Assembly: GCF_003121405.1 (NCBI RefSeq)
Contig: NZ_QBUY01000062.1
Location: 1-48,880, forward strand
DNA: 48,880 nucleotides
Origin: Paraburkholderia sp. C35
GTDB lineage: Bacteria; Pseudomonadota; Gammaproteobacteria; Burkholderiales; Burkholderiaceae
Reading direction: 5' to 3'
The position numbers and the translations under genes are program-made. The notes under the pieces are model-generated. The model saw only the letters and a list, made by a program, of their open reading frames with translations. It searched no databases and was not told where the DNA came from. How positions within the stretch are numbered: position 1 is the first letter of the stretch; every line of letters begins with the position of its first letter. Positions 1 to 8,473 of the stretch are shown here, one piece after another.

Positions 1-3
1 TCA

Positions 4-119
4 TGCCTGATGACCATAGCGAGTCGGTCCCACCCCTTCCCATCCCGAACAGGACCGTGAAACGACTCTACGCCGATGATAGTGCGGATTGCCCGTGTGA
101 AAGTAGGTAATCGTCAGGC
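4..119 (+). rRNA. rrf: 5S ribosomal RNA
   Basis: The sequence has the form of a beta-proteobacterial 5S rRNA. It opens with tgcctgatgaccatagcgag, carries the conserved core around cccatcccgaacaggaccgtg, and closes with a 3' end (gtcaggc) that pairs with the 5' tgcctga to make helix I. It is followed at once by a strong terminator, as expected for the last gene of a 16S-23S-5S operon whose other genes lie before the window. The exact ends may be off by one or two bases. Confidence 0.96.
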
Positions 120-133
120 TCCTTACCCAAGAC

Positions 134-168
134 AAGACCCCGCCCTCAAAAGCGGGGTCTTGGCGTTT
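134..168 (+). terminator. rRNA operon terminator
   Basis: A 10-bp perfect stem (aagaccccgc, 134-143, with gcggggtctt, 152-161) and a short loop lie 15 bases after the 5S rRNA, followed by a modest T-containing tail. Position and GC-rich stem fit the intrinsic terminator of the rRNA operon. Confidence 0.85.
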
Positions 169-819
169 GGGCGGCGTGAATTCGCGTTCACACGTCCTCC
201 AGCCGCAAAACGGTCGCACTTGGCCGCAGCAGTCTTACTCCTGCCTACTCCTCGCTCAACAACGCGCGAAACATCGCGCGTATTCAACCAGTGCGCCAAC
301 TTCGCACTGCACTAGGCGCTCACTTTCCGGCAAGCGCCAATTCCATCATCCCCAGCACTCCGTCAATCTCGTGATGTTCTCAGCGAGCATTCAGATTGAT
401 CAGACGATCGCTTTAAAAAGCGAAGCGGCAAAACCGTATCCACGCAGGGTGCGACACCGATCTCACCGCGACCTGAAACCTCCCGCGCAAGCTCAATGCT
501 TCACTTGTACGATCGCACGACGTCAATACTTCACTTAACGCAGACGGTACCGTATCTGAGCTGACTCGACTCATATCGCGTCACGCCGCTTCGATCCACG
601 TCTAGAGATTTTAAGCCGCGATCAATCTTCTCCCATCCTCCTCCGAACCGCTGACCACTCCAGCGTCTCCGCAACCTTCCAATATCCATTCGCGCTCCAC
701 CCTGTTAAGGCCCGTTAAAACATCTGACGAGATGTCTTAACTACGCCTTCACACTCCAATAAATCACCCCAACCCTCTCAAAAAGGGCGCCATTCCCATC
801 ATCATTTGCGTGTAGGATA
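169..819. other. Intergenic stretch with no convincing gene
   Basis: About 650 bases between the rRNA terminator and the SOS cassette. Base composition is lower in GC than the flanking genes and no reading frame has a plausible start, ribosome site or recognisable product. The only structure I see is the inverted repeat at 714-741, listed separately. Confidence 0.6.
714..741. repeat. Inverted repeat upstream of imuA
   Basis: Two 12-base arms, gttaaaacatct (714-725) and agatgtcttaac (730-741), match in 11 of 12 positions around a 4-base centre. The repeat sits about 110 bases before the imuA start codon and about 80 before the LexA box. It could be a protein-binding site or a weak hairpin. 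It is not a LexA box, and there is no T-run to make it a terminator. Confidence 0.5.
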
Positions 820-835
820 CTGTATAAATATACAG
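820..835 (+). promoter_or_regulatory. LexA operator (SOS box)
   Basis: ctgtataaatatacag fits the proteobacterial SOS box CTGT-N8-ACAG exactly, with an AT-rich nearly symmetric centre. It lies 16 bases before the imuA start codon, so LexA bound here should block transcription of the whole imuA-imuB-dnaE2 cassette. Such placement is standard for these cassettes in beta-proteobacteria. Confidence 0.92.
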
Positions 836-851
836 GTATTTTCCTACGCCG

Positions 852-1559
852 ATGTCATCCACAGCTACCCGCGTCGATGAGATTCATCCTTCGCTGTGGC
901 GAGCCTCGCAGCTCGCACGCGGCGGCCGGCGCACGCTCGACACCGGCTATCCGGCGCTATCGACTGAATTGCCCGGCGGCGGCTGGCCCATCGGCGCGCT
1001 GGTCGATTTGCTCGTTCAGGTGCCGGGCGTAGGCGAGATGCGCCTGTTGCGGCCCGCATTGAGTTCCATGGGCGATCGTCCGATCGCGCTGGTGCAGCCG
1101 CCGCATATCCCAGACGGCTTAGGTCTCGATTACATCGGTCTCTCGCTCGACAGGTTGCTGCACGTGAAAGCGCAAACCAGCGCCGACGCCTTCTGGTCCG
1201 CCGAGCAGATTCTGCGCGCCGGCACCTGTGGCGCGCTGATCCTGTGGGCGCAGCATGCGCAGGCGTCGTCGTTGCGTCGGTTGCATCTGGCGGCGCAGTC
1301 GTCCGAGACGCTCTTCATCATGGTCCGGCCGCTCACATCGGCTCCTGACTCATCGCCGGCTTTATTGCGGCTTGCCTTACGACCATCGGCCGACGGCCTG
1401 ATGGTCGACATCGTGAAACGACGAGGCCCAACACGCGCGGAGCCGCTGTCGATTCCTCTTCAACCCACACCCGTTCTGTTTTCCCGTCATGCGCGTCTTT
1501 CTCGCCGTCCACTTGCCGAAGTTGCCGCTCGAAGTGTTCCGACCGAGGTGGTCGCCTGA
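852..1559 (+). CDS. imuA: ImuA, RecA-like accessory protein of SOS mutagenesis
   Basis: This 235-residue protein is recognised by its N-terminal region (PSLWRASQLA, then LSTELPGGGWPIGALVDLL, residues about 13-52), typical of ImuA/SulA-like proteins that carry a degenerate RecA fold. ImuA acts with ImuB and the DnaE2 polymerase in damage-induced translesion synthesis in bacteria that lack DNA polymerase V. It is the first gene after a perfect LexA box, and its 3' end overlaps imuB by 71 bases, which suggests coupled translation. No obvious Shine-Dalgarno lies before the ATG. The product call rests on family resemblance together with the invariant gene order. Confidence 0.9.
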   Translation: MSSTATRVDEIHPSLWRASQLARGGRRTLDTGYPALSTELPGGGWPIGALVDLLVQVPGVGEMRLLRPALSSMGDRPIALVQPPHIPDGLGLDYIGLSLDRLLHVKAQTSADAFWSAEQILRAGTCGALILWAQHAQASSLRRLHLAAQSSETLFIMVRPLTSAPDSSPALLRLALRPSADGLMVDIVKRRGPTRAEPLSIPLQPTPVLFSRHARLSRRPLAEVAARSVPTEVVA

Positions 1560-2958
1560 ACCCGCGCACGGCAGCGTGGTGCTGGAGAAGGACAAGGTCA
1601 CGATCGCCGACAGTGCGGCGCGCGCGGCAGGCGTACGGTTGGGAATGAAGCGCGGCGGCGTACTGACGCTATCGCCGGAAACGGCCCTGTATGAACGCGA
1701 CATCGCGAGCGAGCAAGCAACACAACGGGACGTCGGCATGGCGCTGATGAAGTTTTCACCCGATGTCACGCTGCTCGACGATGCCACCGTGCTCGTCGAA
1801 GTCGGCGGAAGTCTGCGGCTTTTCGGTGGTTTGTTATCACTGTGCCGGCAGGCGAAGGCGATGCTCGATGCGCTCGGTCTGACGGCGCGTATCAGCGCCG
1901 CACCGACCGGGCAGGGCGCATGGCTGTTGGCGAAATACGGCAACCGGCGCGTGCTGCAGCTCGCGTCGCTCGAGCGCGTGCTCGAACCGCTGCCGATGCT
2001 CGCCGTGCCCGAAATCCGGCCGTTTGCCGACTGGTTCAGCGGACTTGGCTGCGAATCGATCGCCGATGTGCGTCGTTTGCCGCGCGCGGGTTTGCAGCGG
2101 CGTTGCGGCGAGCATCTGCTGGATTCGCTCGACCGCGCGTTCGGCACCGCGCCGGAACTGTTCGACTGGCTCGAACTGCCGCCCACGTTCAACGCGCGTC
2201 TCGAATTGCCCGATCGCCTGGAAGATGCGGACGGCGCCGTCTTTGCCGCGCATCGGCTGATCGTGCAGTTGTGCGGCTGGCTATGCGCGAAGCAACTGGC
2301 CGTCACGGCGATCACGCTGTCGTTCGAACATGAGCGCGGCCGCGACGCGATCGCGCCGACGTCGATCGACATCGCGCTGGGTGAGGCCGCGTGGCGCGAA
2401 GATCATCTGCTGCGTCTAGTGAAGGAGCGCTTGCATCGTCTGACGCTGGAGGCGCCTGCGATTGTGTTGCGGCTCGATGCATCGAAAGTCGAGGCCGCCG
2501 AGCCTGCGACCGATCAACTGTTTCCGCAGCCAGGCGGCTCGCCGGCGGATCATGCGCGCCTGCTCGAATTGCTGATCGCGCGTAACGGCGAAGAGAACGT
2601 ACTGCGTTCTGTGCCGACCGCCGATTATCGCCCTGAAATCGCCAACCGCTGGCTGCCGATCCATCACGTGGAAAAGAAACGCCAGTTGCCCAAAGGCTTG
2701 CCGCGCCCGACATGGATGCTCGCGACACCCGTGCGCCTGCTGATGCGCCAGCATCGGCCGTTTTATGGCTCGCCGCTGAAGTTCGCGTCACCGGGCGAGC
2801 GGATCGAAGCGGGCTGGTTCGATGGCGTGCTCGTCACGCGCGATTACTTCGTCATGCAAGGCGAAGACCGCAGCTGTTACTGGGTGTATCGCGAGCGCGT
2901 CAGCAGCCGCGATGCCGAAGAGGAGCCGCGCTGGTTCCTGCACGGCCTGTTCGGATGA
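1489..2958 (+). CDS. imuB: ImuB, catalytically inactive Y-family polymerase
   Basis: A 489-residue Y-family polymerase homologue and organising subunit of the ImuA-ImuB-DnaE2 mutasome. The N-terminus (MRVFLAVHLPKLPLEVF) has the usual ImuB form and lacks the acidic metal-binding residues of active Y polymerases, so it is expected to be a scaffold and not an enzyme. Finger and little-finger regions follow, and the C-terminal tail ends with the family signature WFLHGLFG. A possible beta-clamp binding motif is QLFPQ at residues 343-347. The start at 1489 is chosen because it gives the standard N-terminus, even though it lies 71 bases inside imuA. dnaE2 begins 6 bases after the stop. Confidence 0.92.
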   Translation: MRVFLAVHLPKLPLEVFRPRWSPEPAHGSVVLEKDKVTIADSAARAAGVRLGMKRGGVLTLSPETALYERDIASEQATQRDVGMALMKFSPDVTLLDDATVLVEVGGSLRLFGGLLSLCRQAKAMLDALGLTARISAAPTGQGAWLLAKYGNRRVLQLASLERVLEPLPMLAVPEIRPFADWFSGLGCESIADVRRLPRAGLQRRCGEHLLDSLDRAFGTAPELFDWLELPPTFNARLELPDRLEDADGAVFAAHRLIVQLCGWLCAKQLAVTAITLSFEHERGRDAIAPTSIDIALGEAAWREDHLLRLVKERLHRLTLEAPAIVLRLDASKVEAAEPATDQLFPQPGGSPADHARLLELLIARNGEENVLRSVPTADYRPEIANRWLPIHHVEKKRQLPKGLPRPTWMLATPVRLLMRQHRPFYGSPLKFASPGERIEAGWFDGVLVTRDYFVMQGEDRSCYWVYRERVSSRDAEEEPRWFLHGLFG

Positions 2959-2964
2959 CGCGCG

Positions 2965-5900
2965 ATGGATACGACCTTCAACGTACTGCCGGCCTACGCC
3001 GAACTGTTCTGTCTTTCGAACTTCACGTTTCTGCACGGTGCATCGCACGCGGAAGAACTGGCGGAGCGCGCGTTTCAACTCGGCTATTCGGGGCTGGCCG
3101 TCACGGATGAATGCTCGCTTGCGGGCGTCGTGCGCGCGCATGTCGCGGCGAAGGAAGTGGGCTTGCCGCTCGTGATCGGTGCGTACTTCCAGTTGCGCAA
3201 TGCCGATGGCACGCCCGCGTTCGGTCTGATCCTGCTAGCGCAGAATCGCGAGGGCTACGGCAATCTGTCGGAGTTGATCACGCTTGCGCGCACGAGCGCG
3301 CCGAAGGGCGAGTATCGGCTGACGCCGCACGATCTGTCGCGACCCGAGCGCGAGTATGCGCATCTGCGCGGCATGCCCGATTGTCTCGCGATCCTCGTGC
3401 CGGATTTTCCTGCGAACGAAGCGGTGCTCGACGCGCAGATCGCATGGCTCGACGAGACGTTTCCAGGTCGCGCGTGGGTTGGTCTCGTGCTGCATCAGCG
3501 CGCGATGGATGATATTCATCGTGGTGCGCTCGAATATGTCGCGGGGAAGCAAAACGTGCCCGTCGTCGCATTGGGTCACGTTGTGATGCATGTGCGTTCG
3601 CGCAAACCGCTGCAGGACACGATGACGGCGATCCGCGTCGGCAAGCCGGTGCACGAATGCGGCTATGAACTCGCGCCGAATGCCGAGCAGCATTTGCGTT
3701 CGCGTTTGCGGATCGCGAATCTCTATCCGGAACACACGATACGCGAGACGATCAGTGTGCTGTCGCGCTGTGCGTTTTCGCTCGATGAGCTTCGCTATGA
3801 ATATCCCGACGAACTCGTGCCCGAAGGCTTCACACCGACCGCGTATCTGCGGCAGGAGACATACATCGGCGCGCGGCATCGCTTTCCGTCGGGCATTCCG
3901 TTCAACGTGCAGGAACAGATCGAGCATGAACTCGCGCTGATCGCCGATCTCGGCTACGAGCCGTATTTTTTGACCGTCTACGACATCGTGCGTTATGCGC
4001 GCAGTCAACATATCTTGTGTCAGGGACGCGGCTCGGCGGCTAATTCGGCTGTCTGCTATTGCCTTGGCGTGACGGAGGTCGATCCCGCGCGCGGCAACAT
4101 GCTGTTCGAGCGATTCATTTCAAAAGAACGCGGCGAGCCGCCCGATATCGATGTCGACTTCGAGCATCAGCGGCGTGAAGAGGTGATCCAGTACATCTAT
4201 CGCAAGTATGGGCGCGACCGTGCTGCGATTGCGGCGGCGGTGTCCACGTATCGACCACGTGGCGCGTTGCGCGAAACGGGCAAGGCGCTCGGCATCGATG
4301 CGCAGATCGTCGATACCGTCGCGAAGTCGCATCACTGGTTCGATACGAGTCACGATCTGCTCAAGCGCTTTGAAGAGTCCGGCCTCGATCCCGAGAAACC
4401 GATGATCCAGGCGTGGGCGCGGCTCGCAGCACAACTGCTCAATTTTCCGCGTCATCTGTCGCAGCATTCGGGCGGTTTCGTGATCAGCCGCGGCAAGCTC
4501 ACGCGGCTCGTACCCGTCGAGAACGCGGCAATGGCTGATCGCTCGGTGATCGAATGGGATAAGGACGATCTCGAATCGCTTGGTTTGCTGAAAGTGGATG
4601 TGCTTGCGCTCGGCATGTTGTCGGCGATTCGCCGCACGCTGAATCTCGTCGCGGAACAGCGCGGCGAGCGCTTCGAGATGCAGGACATTCCACCCGAAGA
4701 CAAGGCAACCTACGACATGATCTCGAACGCCGATACGATCGGCGTGTTTCAGATCGAGTCGCGCGCGCAGATGAGCATGTTGCCGCGTCTGCGTCCGCAG
4801 AAGTTCTACGACCTCGTGATCGAAGTCGCGATCGTGCGGCCGGGGCCGATTCAGGGCGGGGCGGTGCATCCGTATTTGCGGCGGCGGCAGAAGCTCGAAC
4901 CCGTCAGCTATCCGAGCGAGCAACTGAAGATCGCGCTGGAGCGCACACTCGGCGTGCCGATTTTCCAGGAGCAGGTGATGCAGGTCGCGATTCTCGCGGC
5001 AGGCTTTACGCCCGGCGAAGCCGATCAGTTGCGTCGCGCGATGGCCGCGTGGAAGCGTAAAGGCGGCCTGGAAAAGTACTACGACCGTATTGTCAACGGC
5101 ATGCAGGAGCGCGGTTACGAGCAGAGTTTTGCCGAAGCGATTTTCGAGCAGATCAAGGGCTTCGGCGAATACGGTTTTCCGGAGAGCCACGCGGCGAGTT
5201 TCGCGTTGCTGGTCTACGCGAGCAGCTGGCTGAAATGCCATGAACCTGAAGCGTTTCTCACCGCGATGCTCAACAGCCAGCCGATGGGTTTCTATTCGCC
5301 GTCGCAACTGGTGCAGGACGCAAGGCGGCATGGCGTGATGGTGTTGCCTGTCGATGTGACGGTGAGCGGCTGGGAGTCATCGCTTGAAATCGTGGAAGGT
5401 CATGCACGGCGCGCGGTGCGTCTCGGTCTGTCGCTGTTGCGCGGCATGAAAGACGGCGCAGCGGAGCGCATCGAGAACGCGCGCGCCGTGAGGCCGTTCC
5501 GAAGCGTGCACGATCTCGCGCGCCGCGCGCAACTCAACCGGCGCGATCTGCATGTGCTCGCGGATGCGAATGCGTTGTCGTCGCTGGCTGGCAACCGGCG
5601 CGAAGCGTTGTGGCATTCGGTGGATGCCGTGCCCGACAAGGACATGCTGTCGGTCGCCGCCGTTCAGGACGATACGCCCGAGCTCGGCGCGCCTTCGGAA
5701 GCGCAGGATATCGTCGCCGATTACCGCTCGGTGGGACTGACGCTTGGCCGTCATCCACTGGAGTTGCTGCGGCCTGCGTTGCTCGAACAGCGGCTGATGC
5801 CGGCGTCGGCGTTGCGCGACTATCGCAATGGCAGGCTCGCGCGCGGTTGCGGCATCGTCACCGTGCGGCAGCGGCCAGGCACGGCGAAGGGCGTGCTATT

Positions 5901-6114
5901 CGTGACGATCGAGGACGAAACGGGCAACGTCAATGTGATCATCTGGCCGAGCCTGCTGGAAAGACAGCGGAAAGAGGCGCTCGGCGCGTCGCTGCTCGCC
6001 GTCTATGGCACGTGGCAATGCGAAGGGGAAGTGCGGCATCTGGTGGCGCAACGGCTCGTCGATATGTCGCATCTGCTGGGCGGCCTGCAATCGGTGAGCC
6101 GTGATTTCCACTGA
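2965..6114 (+). CDS. dnaE2: Error-prone DNA polymerase DnaE2 (ImuC)
   Basis: A 1049-residue C-family polymerase, the catalytic subunit of the SOS mutasome. An N-terminal PHP domain begins FLHGASHAEEL near residue 23. The polymerase core carries the catalytic aspartates in PDIDVDF (residues 393-399), preceded by the CQGRGSAANSAVCY motif. Later come the helix-hairpin-helix region and a C-terminal OB fold (GVLFVTIEDETGNVNVIIW). Length is normal for DnaE2 and shorter than replicative DnaE. It is the last gene of the LexA-controlled cassette and is only 6 bases from imuB. The next gene is on the other strand, with a 23-base gap. Confidence 0.96.
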   Translation: MDTTFNVLPAYAELFCLSNFTFLHGASHAEELAERAFQLGYSGLAVTDECSLAGVVRAHVAAKEVGLPLVIGAYFQLRNADGTPAFGLILLAQNREGYGNLSELITLARTSAPKGEYRLTPHDLSRPEREYAHLRGMPDCLAILVPDFPANEAVLDAQIAWLDETFPGRAWVGLVLHQRAMDDIHRGALEYVAGKQNVPVVALGHVVMHVRSRKPLQDTMTAIRVGKPVHECGYELAPNAEQHLRSRLRIANLYPEHTIRETISVLSRCAFSLDELRYEYPDELVPEGFTPTAYLRQETYIGARHRFPSGIPFNVQEQIEHELALIADLGYEPYFLTVYDIVRYARSQHILCQGRGSAANSAVCYCLGVTEVDPARGNMLFERFISKERGEPPDIDVDFEHQRREEVIQYIYRKYGRDRAAIAAAVSTYRPRGALRETGKALGIDAQIVDTVAKSHHWFDTSHDLLKRFEESGLDPEKPMIQAWARLAAQLLNFPRHLSQHSGGFVISRGKLTRLVPVENAAMADRSVIEWDKDDLESLGLLKVDVLALGMLSAIRRTLNLVAEQRGERFEMQDIPPEDKATYDMISNADTIGVFQIESRAQMSMLPRLRPQKFYDLVIEVAIVRPGPIQGGAVHPYLRRRQKLEPVSYPSEQLKIALERTLGVPIFQEQVMQVAILAAGFTPGEADQLRRAMAAWKRKGGLEKYYDRIVNGMQERGYEQSFAEAIFEQIKGFGEYGFPESHAASFALLVYASSWLKCHEPEAFLTAMLNSQPMGFYSPSQLVQDARRHGVMVLPVDVTVSGWESSLEIVEGHARRAVRLGLSLLRGMKDGAAERIENARAVRPFRSVHDLARRAQLNRRDLHVLADANALSSLAGNRREALWHSVDAVPDKDMLSVAAVQDDTPELGAPSEAQDIVADYRSVGLTLGRHPLELLRPALLEQRLMPASALRDYRNGRLARGCGIVTVRQRPGTAKGVLFVTIEDETGNVNVIIWPSLLERQRKEALGASLLAVYGTWQCEGEVRHLVAQRLVDMSHLLGGLQSVSRDFH

Positions 6115-6137
6115 CACGTATCGCGCCGGGTAACGCG

Positions 6138-7052
6138 CTAACCGCGCCACGGAAATTGCGCGAGTACTTCGTGGATCGCCGTATCGAACGGTGTGCGTCG
6201 CCCGATACCGAGCGCTTCGAGTCGCGCCGAATCGAGATGGCAGTTATGCGGACGCGGCGTCGAGTCGGTCGGCGTGTGCTGCGGCGTCAATTGCGCGTCG
6301 ATATCCAGTGCGTTCGCGAGGCGCTGAGCGATGTCGTACTTCGTCATCGGCTCGTCGCCAGACCACTGCGTGATGCCGCACACCGCTTCGCCGCGCGCAT
6401 GCCGCTCCAGCAATTGACGCACGACCACGGCGACGTCGGGCGTAAACGTCGGATAACGGATGGCCCACGCATCCATCACGGCAGGTTTCGCTTCTGGCCT
6501 CGTGCGCGCCGATGCGGCAATCGCGGTTACGAGACTCGTCACGGCCGACTCCTGCCATCCGATGATCGGCCCGAACAACAAGGGCAGGCGCAGTACGCAG
6601 CCAAGATTCGTCGATTCGATCAGCGCCCGTTCGCCTTCCAGTTTGCTGCGGCCATAGGCGTTAATCGGCGACGGCGCGGCGTCGTAACGGTAGGGCGGTT
6701 GCGTGCCGTCGAACACGTAGTCGGTGGAAATGGACAGCACCCATGCGCCGCGCCGCCGCGCCGCCGAGGCAATGGCGCGCACGGCGTCCACGTTTAACGC
6801 CCGGGCGAGCGCCGGGTCGTTTTCGCACACATCGGGACGCCGCTCGGCGGCCGCGATGACGATTGCATCGGGTTGCTCGCGTTCGACGAACTGCGCGACA
6901 GCGTCGGCATCGCGAATGTCGAGCCTGACGCTGTGCGCGGCGGAGCGGCTGAAGGTGGTCTGAACGAGTCCCCAATCGCGCTGCTGCGCCAGTTCATTGA
7001 CGATCGCGCGCCCCAGCAGACCCGATGCACCGATAACAGCCACTTTGAACAT
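6138..7052 (-). CDS. RmlD-like sugar-nucleotide reductase / extended SDR protein
   Basis: A 304-residue NAD(P)-binding protein of the RmlD (dTDP-4-dehydrorhamnose reductase) family. The Rossmann signature VIGASGLLGRAI is at residues 6-17, STDYVFDG supplies the conserved Thr-Asp, and YGRSK is the YxxxK catalytic pair. The same fold is used by MAT2B-like proteins, which regulate methionine adenosyltransferase. No rhamnose-synthesis genes are nearby, so a sugar role is not supported by context and the exact substrate is unknown. The gene lies 15 bases downstream of copZ on the same strand and may be co-transcribed from the CueR promoter, though a copper role is not otherwise indicated. Confidence 0.8.
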   Translation of the reverse strand: MFKVAVIGASGLLGRAIVNELAQQRDWGLVQTTFSRSAAHSVRLDIRDADAVAQFVEREQPDAIVIAAAERRPDVCENDPALARALNVDAVRAIASAARRRGAWVLSISTDYVFDGTQPPYRYDAAPSPINAYGRSKLEGERALIESTNLGCVLRLPLLFGPIIGWQESAVTSLVTAIAASARTRPEAKPAVMDAWAIRYPTFTPDVAVVVRQLLERHARGEAVCGITQWSGDEPMTKYDIAQRLANALDIDAQLTPQHTPTDSTPRPHNCHLDSARLEALGIGRRTPFDTAIHEVLAQFPWRG

Positions 7053-7067
7053 GCGTGCTTTCCCCGC

Positions 7068-7283
7068 TCAGTTGCTGCCGACGCCGACGCCGACGACGGT
7101 GTAGCCGGCTTCATCGATGGCCGCCTGGAGCGAGTCCACCGATGCGCCCGACTGGACGGCGACCTTGCCCGCCGACAGATCGACCTGGACCTGTGCGCCC
7201 GCGTCCTGTTCCTGGATGGCGCGCGTGACGGCTGCGACGCAATGCTGGCAGCTCATGCCTTCTACCTTGAATTCGATGCTCAT
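7068..7283 (-). CDS. copZ: Copper chaperone, heavy-metal-associated domain
   Basis: A 71-residue protein made of one HMA domain (beta-alpha-beta-beta-alpha-beta). The metal-binding loop GMSCQHC at residues 9-15 is the MxCxxC motif that holds Cu(I). Such CopZ proteins carry copper in the cytoplasm to a P-type ATPase or to a regulator. The gene diverges from cueR across a MerR-type operator, so induction by copper through CueR is expected. No CopA ATPase is in the window, so the partner must be encoded elsewhere. Confidence 0.93.
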   Translation of the reverse strand: MSIEFKVEGMSCQHCVAAVTRAIQEQDAGAQVQVDLSAGKVAVQSGASVDSLQAAIDEAGYTVVGVGVGSN

Positions 7284-7344
7284 GCTTGTCCTCTAGCTGA
7301 TAAGTCCTGCAACGGTTGAATTATGCCTGTCGACCGGCAACTAC

Positions 7345-7379
7345 ATGATTGACCTTCCCACTGTGGGAAGGTCAAGAAT
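7345..7379. promoter_or_regulatory. CueR operator with face-to-face promoters
   Basis: The near-perfect palindrome gaccttcccactgtgggaaggtc (7351-7373, written here in two parts: gaccttccca and ctgtgggaaggtc) matches MerR/CueR operators. On the plus strand a -35 ttgacc (7349-7354) and a -10 aagaat (7374-7379) are 19 bases apart. On the minus strand ttgacc (7375-7370) and aatcat (7350-7345) are also 19 apart. The over-long 19-base spacer is the hallmark of promoters that CueR activates by twisting DNA. One operator therefore serves both cueR and copZ. Confidence 0.9.
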
Positions 7380-7417
7380 CATGCAACATATCGTGAAAGC
7401 AGAGTGGGGAACCAGCG

Positions 7418-7843
7418 ATGAACATTGGTGAAGCGGCCCGTGCGTCGGGCGTGACGGCGAAGATGATCCGCTACTACGAGAGCGTCGGCCTGCTCGCGGC
7501 GAAGGAGCGGACCTCGGCGGGGTACAGGGTTTACGGCGCGCAGGAAGTGCATTCGCTGCGTTTCATCCGTCAGGCGCGGCGTCTCGGTTTTCTGGTCGAG
7601 GATATCCGCAAGCTGCTCGCACTGTGGCACGACCGGTCGCGCGCGAGCGCAGAGGTGAAATCGATTGCGCTGGAACATGTGACCGAGCTGGATCGCCGTA
7701 TCGCCGAGTTAACGGAGATGCGCGACACGCTGGCGCATCTCGCCAACCATTGTCACGGAGACGATCGTCCGGATTGCCCGATCATCGAAAGCCTGGCGGC
7801 CCTGGATTCACCGGCAACTGCGCCGCATTGTCACGGCGATTGA
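7418..7843 (+). CDS. cueR: Cu(I)-responsive MerR-family regulator
   Basis: A 141-residue MerR-type activator. The winged-helix DNA-binding part is MNIGEAARASGV...MIRYYESVGLL (residues 1-26), followed by a dimerisation coiled coil. The metal loop has Cys112 and Cys120 (CHGDDRPDC), the same positions and spacing as the Cu(I) ligands of E. coli CueR. The C-terminus adds a further His-Cys-His group (PHCHGD). It senses cytoplasmic copper and activates copZ, and is divergent from it across the shared operator. Confidence 0.93.
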   Translation: MNIGEAARASGVTAKMIRYYESVGLLAAKERTSAGYRVYGAQEVHSLRFIRQARRLGFLVEDIRKLLALWHDRSRASAEVKSIALEHVTELDRRIAELTEMRDTLAHLANHCHGDDRPDCPIIESLAALDSPATAPHCHGD

Positions 7844-8021
7844 AAAACAGTGACGCAACGTTGTGGGTAATCGCCGTGTGCGCACCGAGATGGTGCAAAA
7901 GCAGGCTGGCCACCGGCTGATTTTTCGATCTTTGTCGAAAAAATGACCACAAATCAACGCTTTGATGAAGAAATTAACGTGCACCATTCCAAACCGGAAT
8001 GCACGCCATTCGTGCAATTCA

Positions 8022-8049
8022 CTGGCAAGGTGGCACCGACGCGCTATAA
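8022..8049 (+). promoter_or_regulatory. Predicted sigma-70 promoter of the DUF3563 gene
   Basis: A perfect -10 hexamer tataat (8044-8049) is preceded 16 bases upstream by ctggca (8022-8027), a 4-of-6 match to the -35 consensus. Transcription would give a leader of about 70 bases containing a small hairpin (aatccc 8072-8077 with gggatt 8095-8100). The stretch 7844-8021 before it contains only a short AT-type hairpin (tttttcga 7921-7928 with tcgaaaaa 7935-7942), which may end the cueR transcript. Confidence 0.65.
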
Positions 8050-8125
8050 TTCGGGTTAACCCTCTTACGGGAAATCCCTGATGCCCAATTCACCGGGGAT
8101 TCTTAACTGATCCTTGGAGTTCATC

Positions 8126-8272
8126 ATGTTTGCGTTTTTGATCGAAAAGCTGAGCAACTGGTTTGAAACTGCTGAACGTAGCCGCCGTGAGGCCTACCTG
8201 GCAGCATCGTCGGACATCGTCCAACTCGAGCAGCGTATTCGCAACCTCGAAACCAGCGGCTACTCGCTGTAA
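8126..8272 (+). CDS. DUF3563 small protein
   Basis: A 48-residue protein starting MFAFLIEKLSNWFETAERSR and ending NLETSGYSL. It resembles the DUF3563 family, which is common in Burkholderia and relatives and has no known function. The first part (FAFLIEKLSNWFETAERSRREAYL) looks like an amphipathic helix that could lie on a membrane. The ATG is preceded by ggagt at 8116-8120. It has its own promoter and its own terminator, so it is a one-gene unit that is probably well expressed. Confidence 0.85.
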   Translation: MFAFLIEKLSNWFETAERSRREAYLAASSDIVQLEQRIRNLETSGYSL

Positions 8273-8328
8273 GCAGTACGCACCGGCTCGTACGGTAACG
8301 TTCGAAAACGAGCCCCGGTTGCTAGATC

Positions 8329-8351
8329 AAGCCCCGTTTTACGGGGCTTTG
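8329..8351 (+). terminator. Terminator after the DUF3563 gene
   Basis: A 9-bp perfect stem (aagccccgt 8329-8337, acggggctt 8341-8349) with a three-base loop, followed by a short T tail. It ends the small-gene transcript. Confidence 0.85.
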
Positions 8352-8473
8352 TCACATCTGGAGCCTGTCGATTGCGCTACGCTGGGCGCCGGCGACTAGC
8401 TCAAAAACGTGCGCCGCGGTAAGGTATGATGTTTTCGCGATAACCGGCATTCCTACAAACATCCGGGGCGCCC

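Noticed and set aside
167..538. A 123-codon frame after the rRNA terminator
   Set aside because: No ribosome site, no recognisable product, odd composition; it starts within the sequence directly following the terminator.
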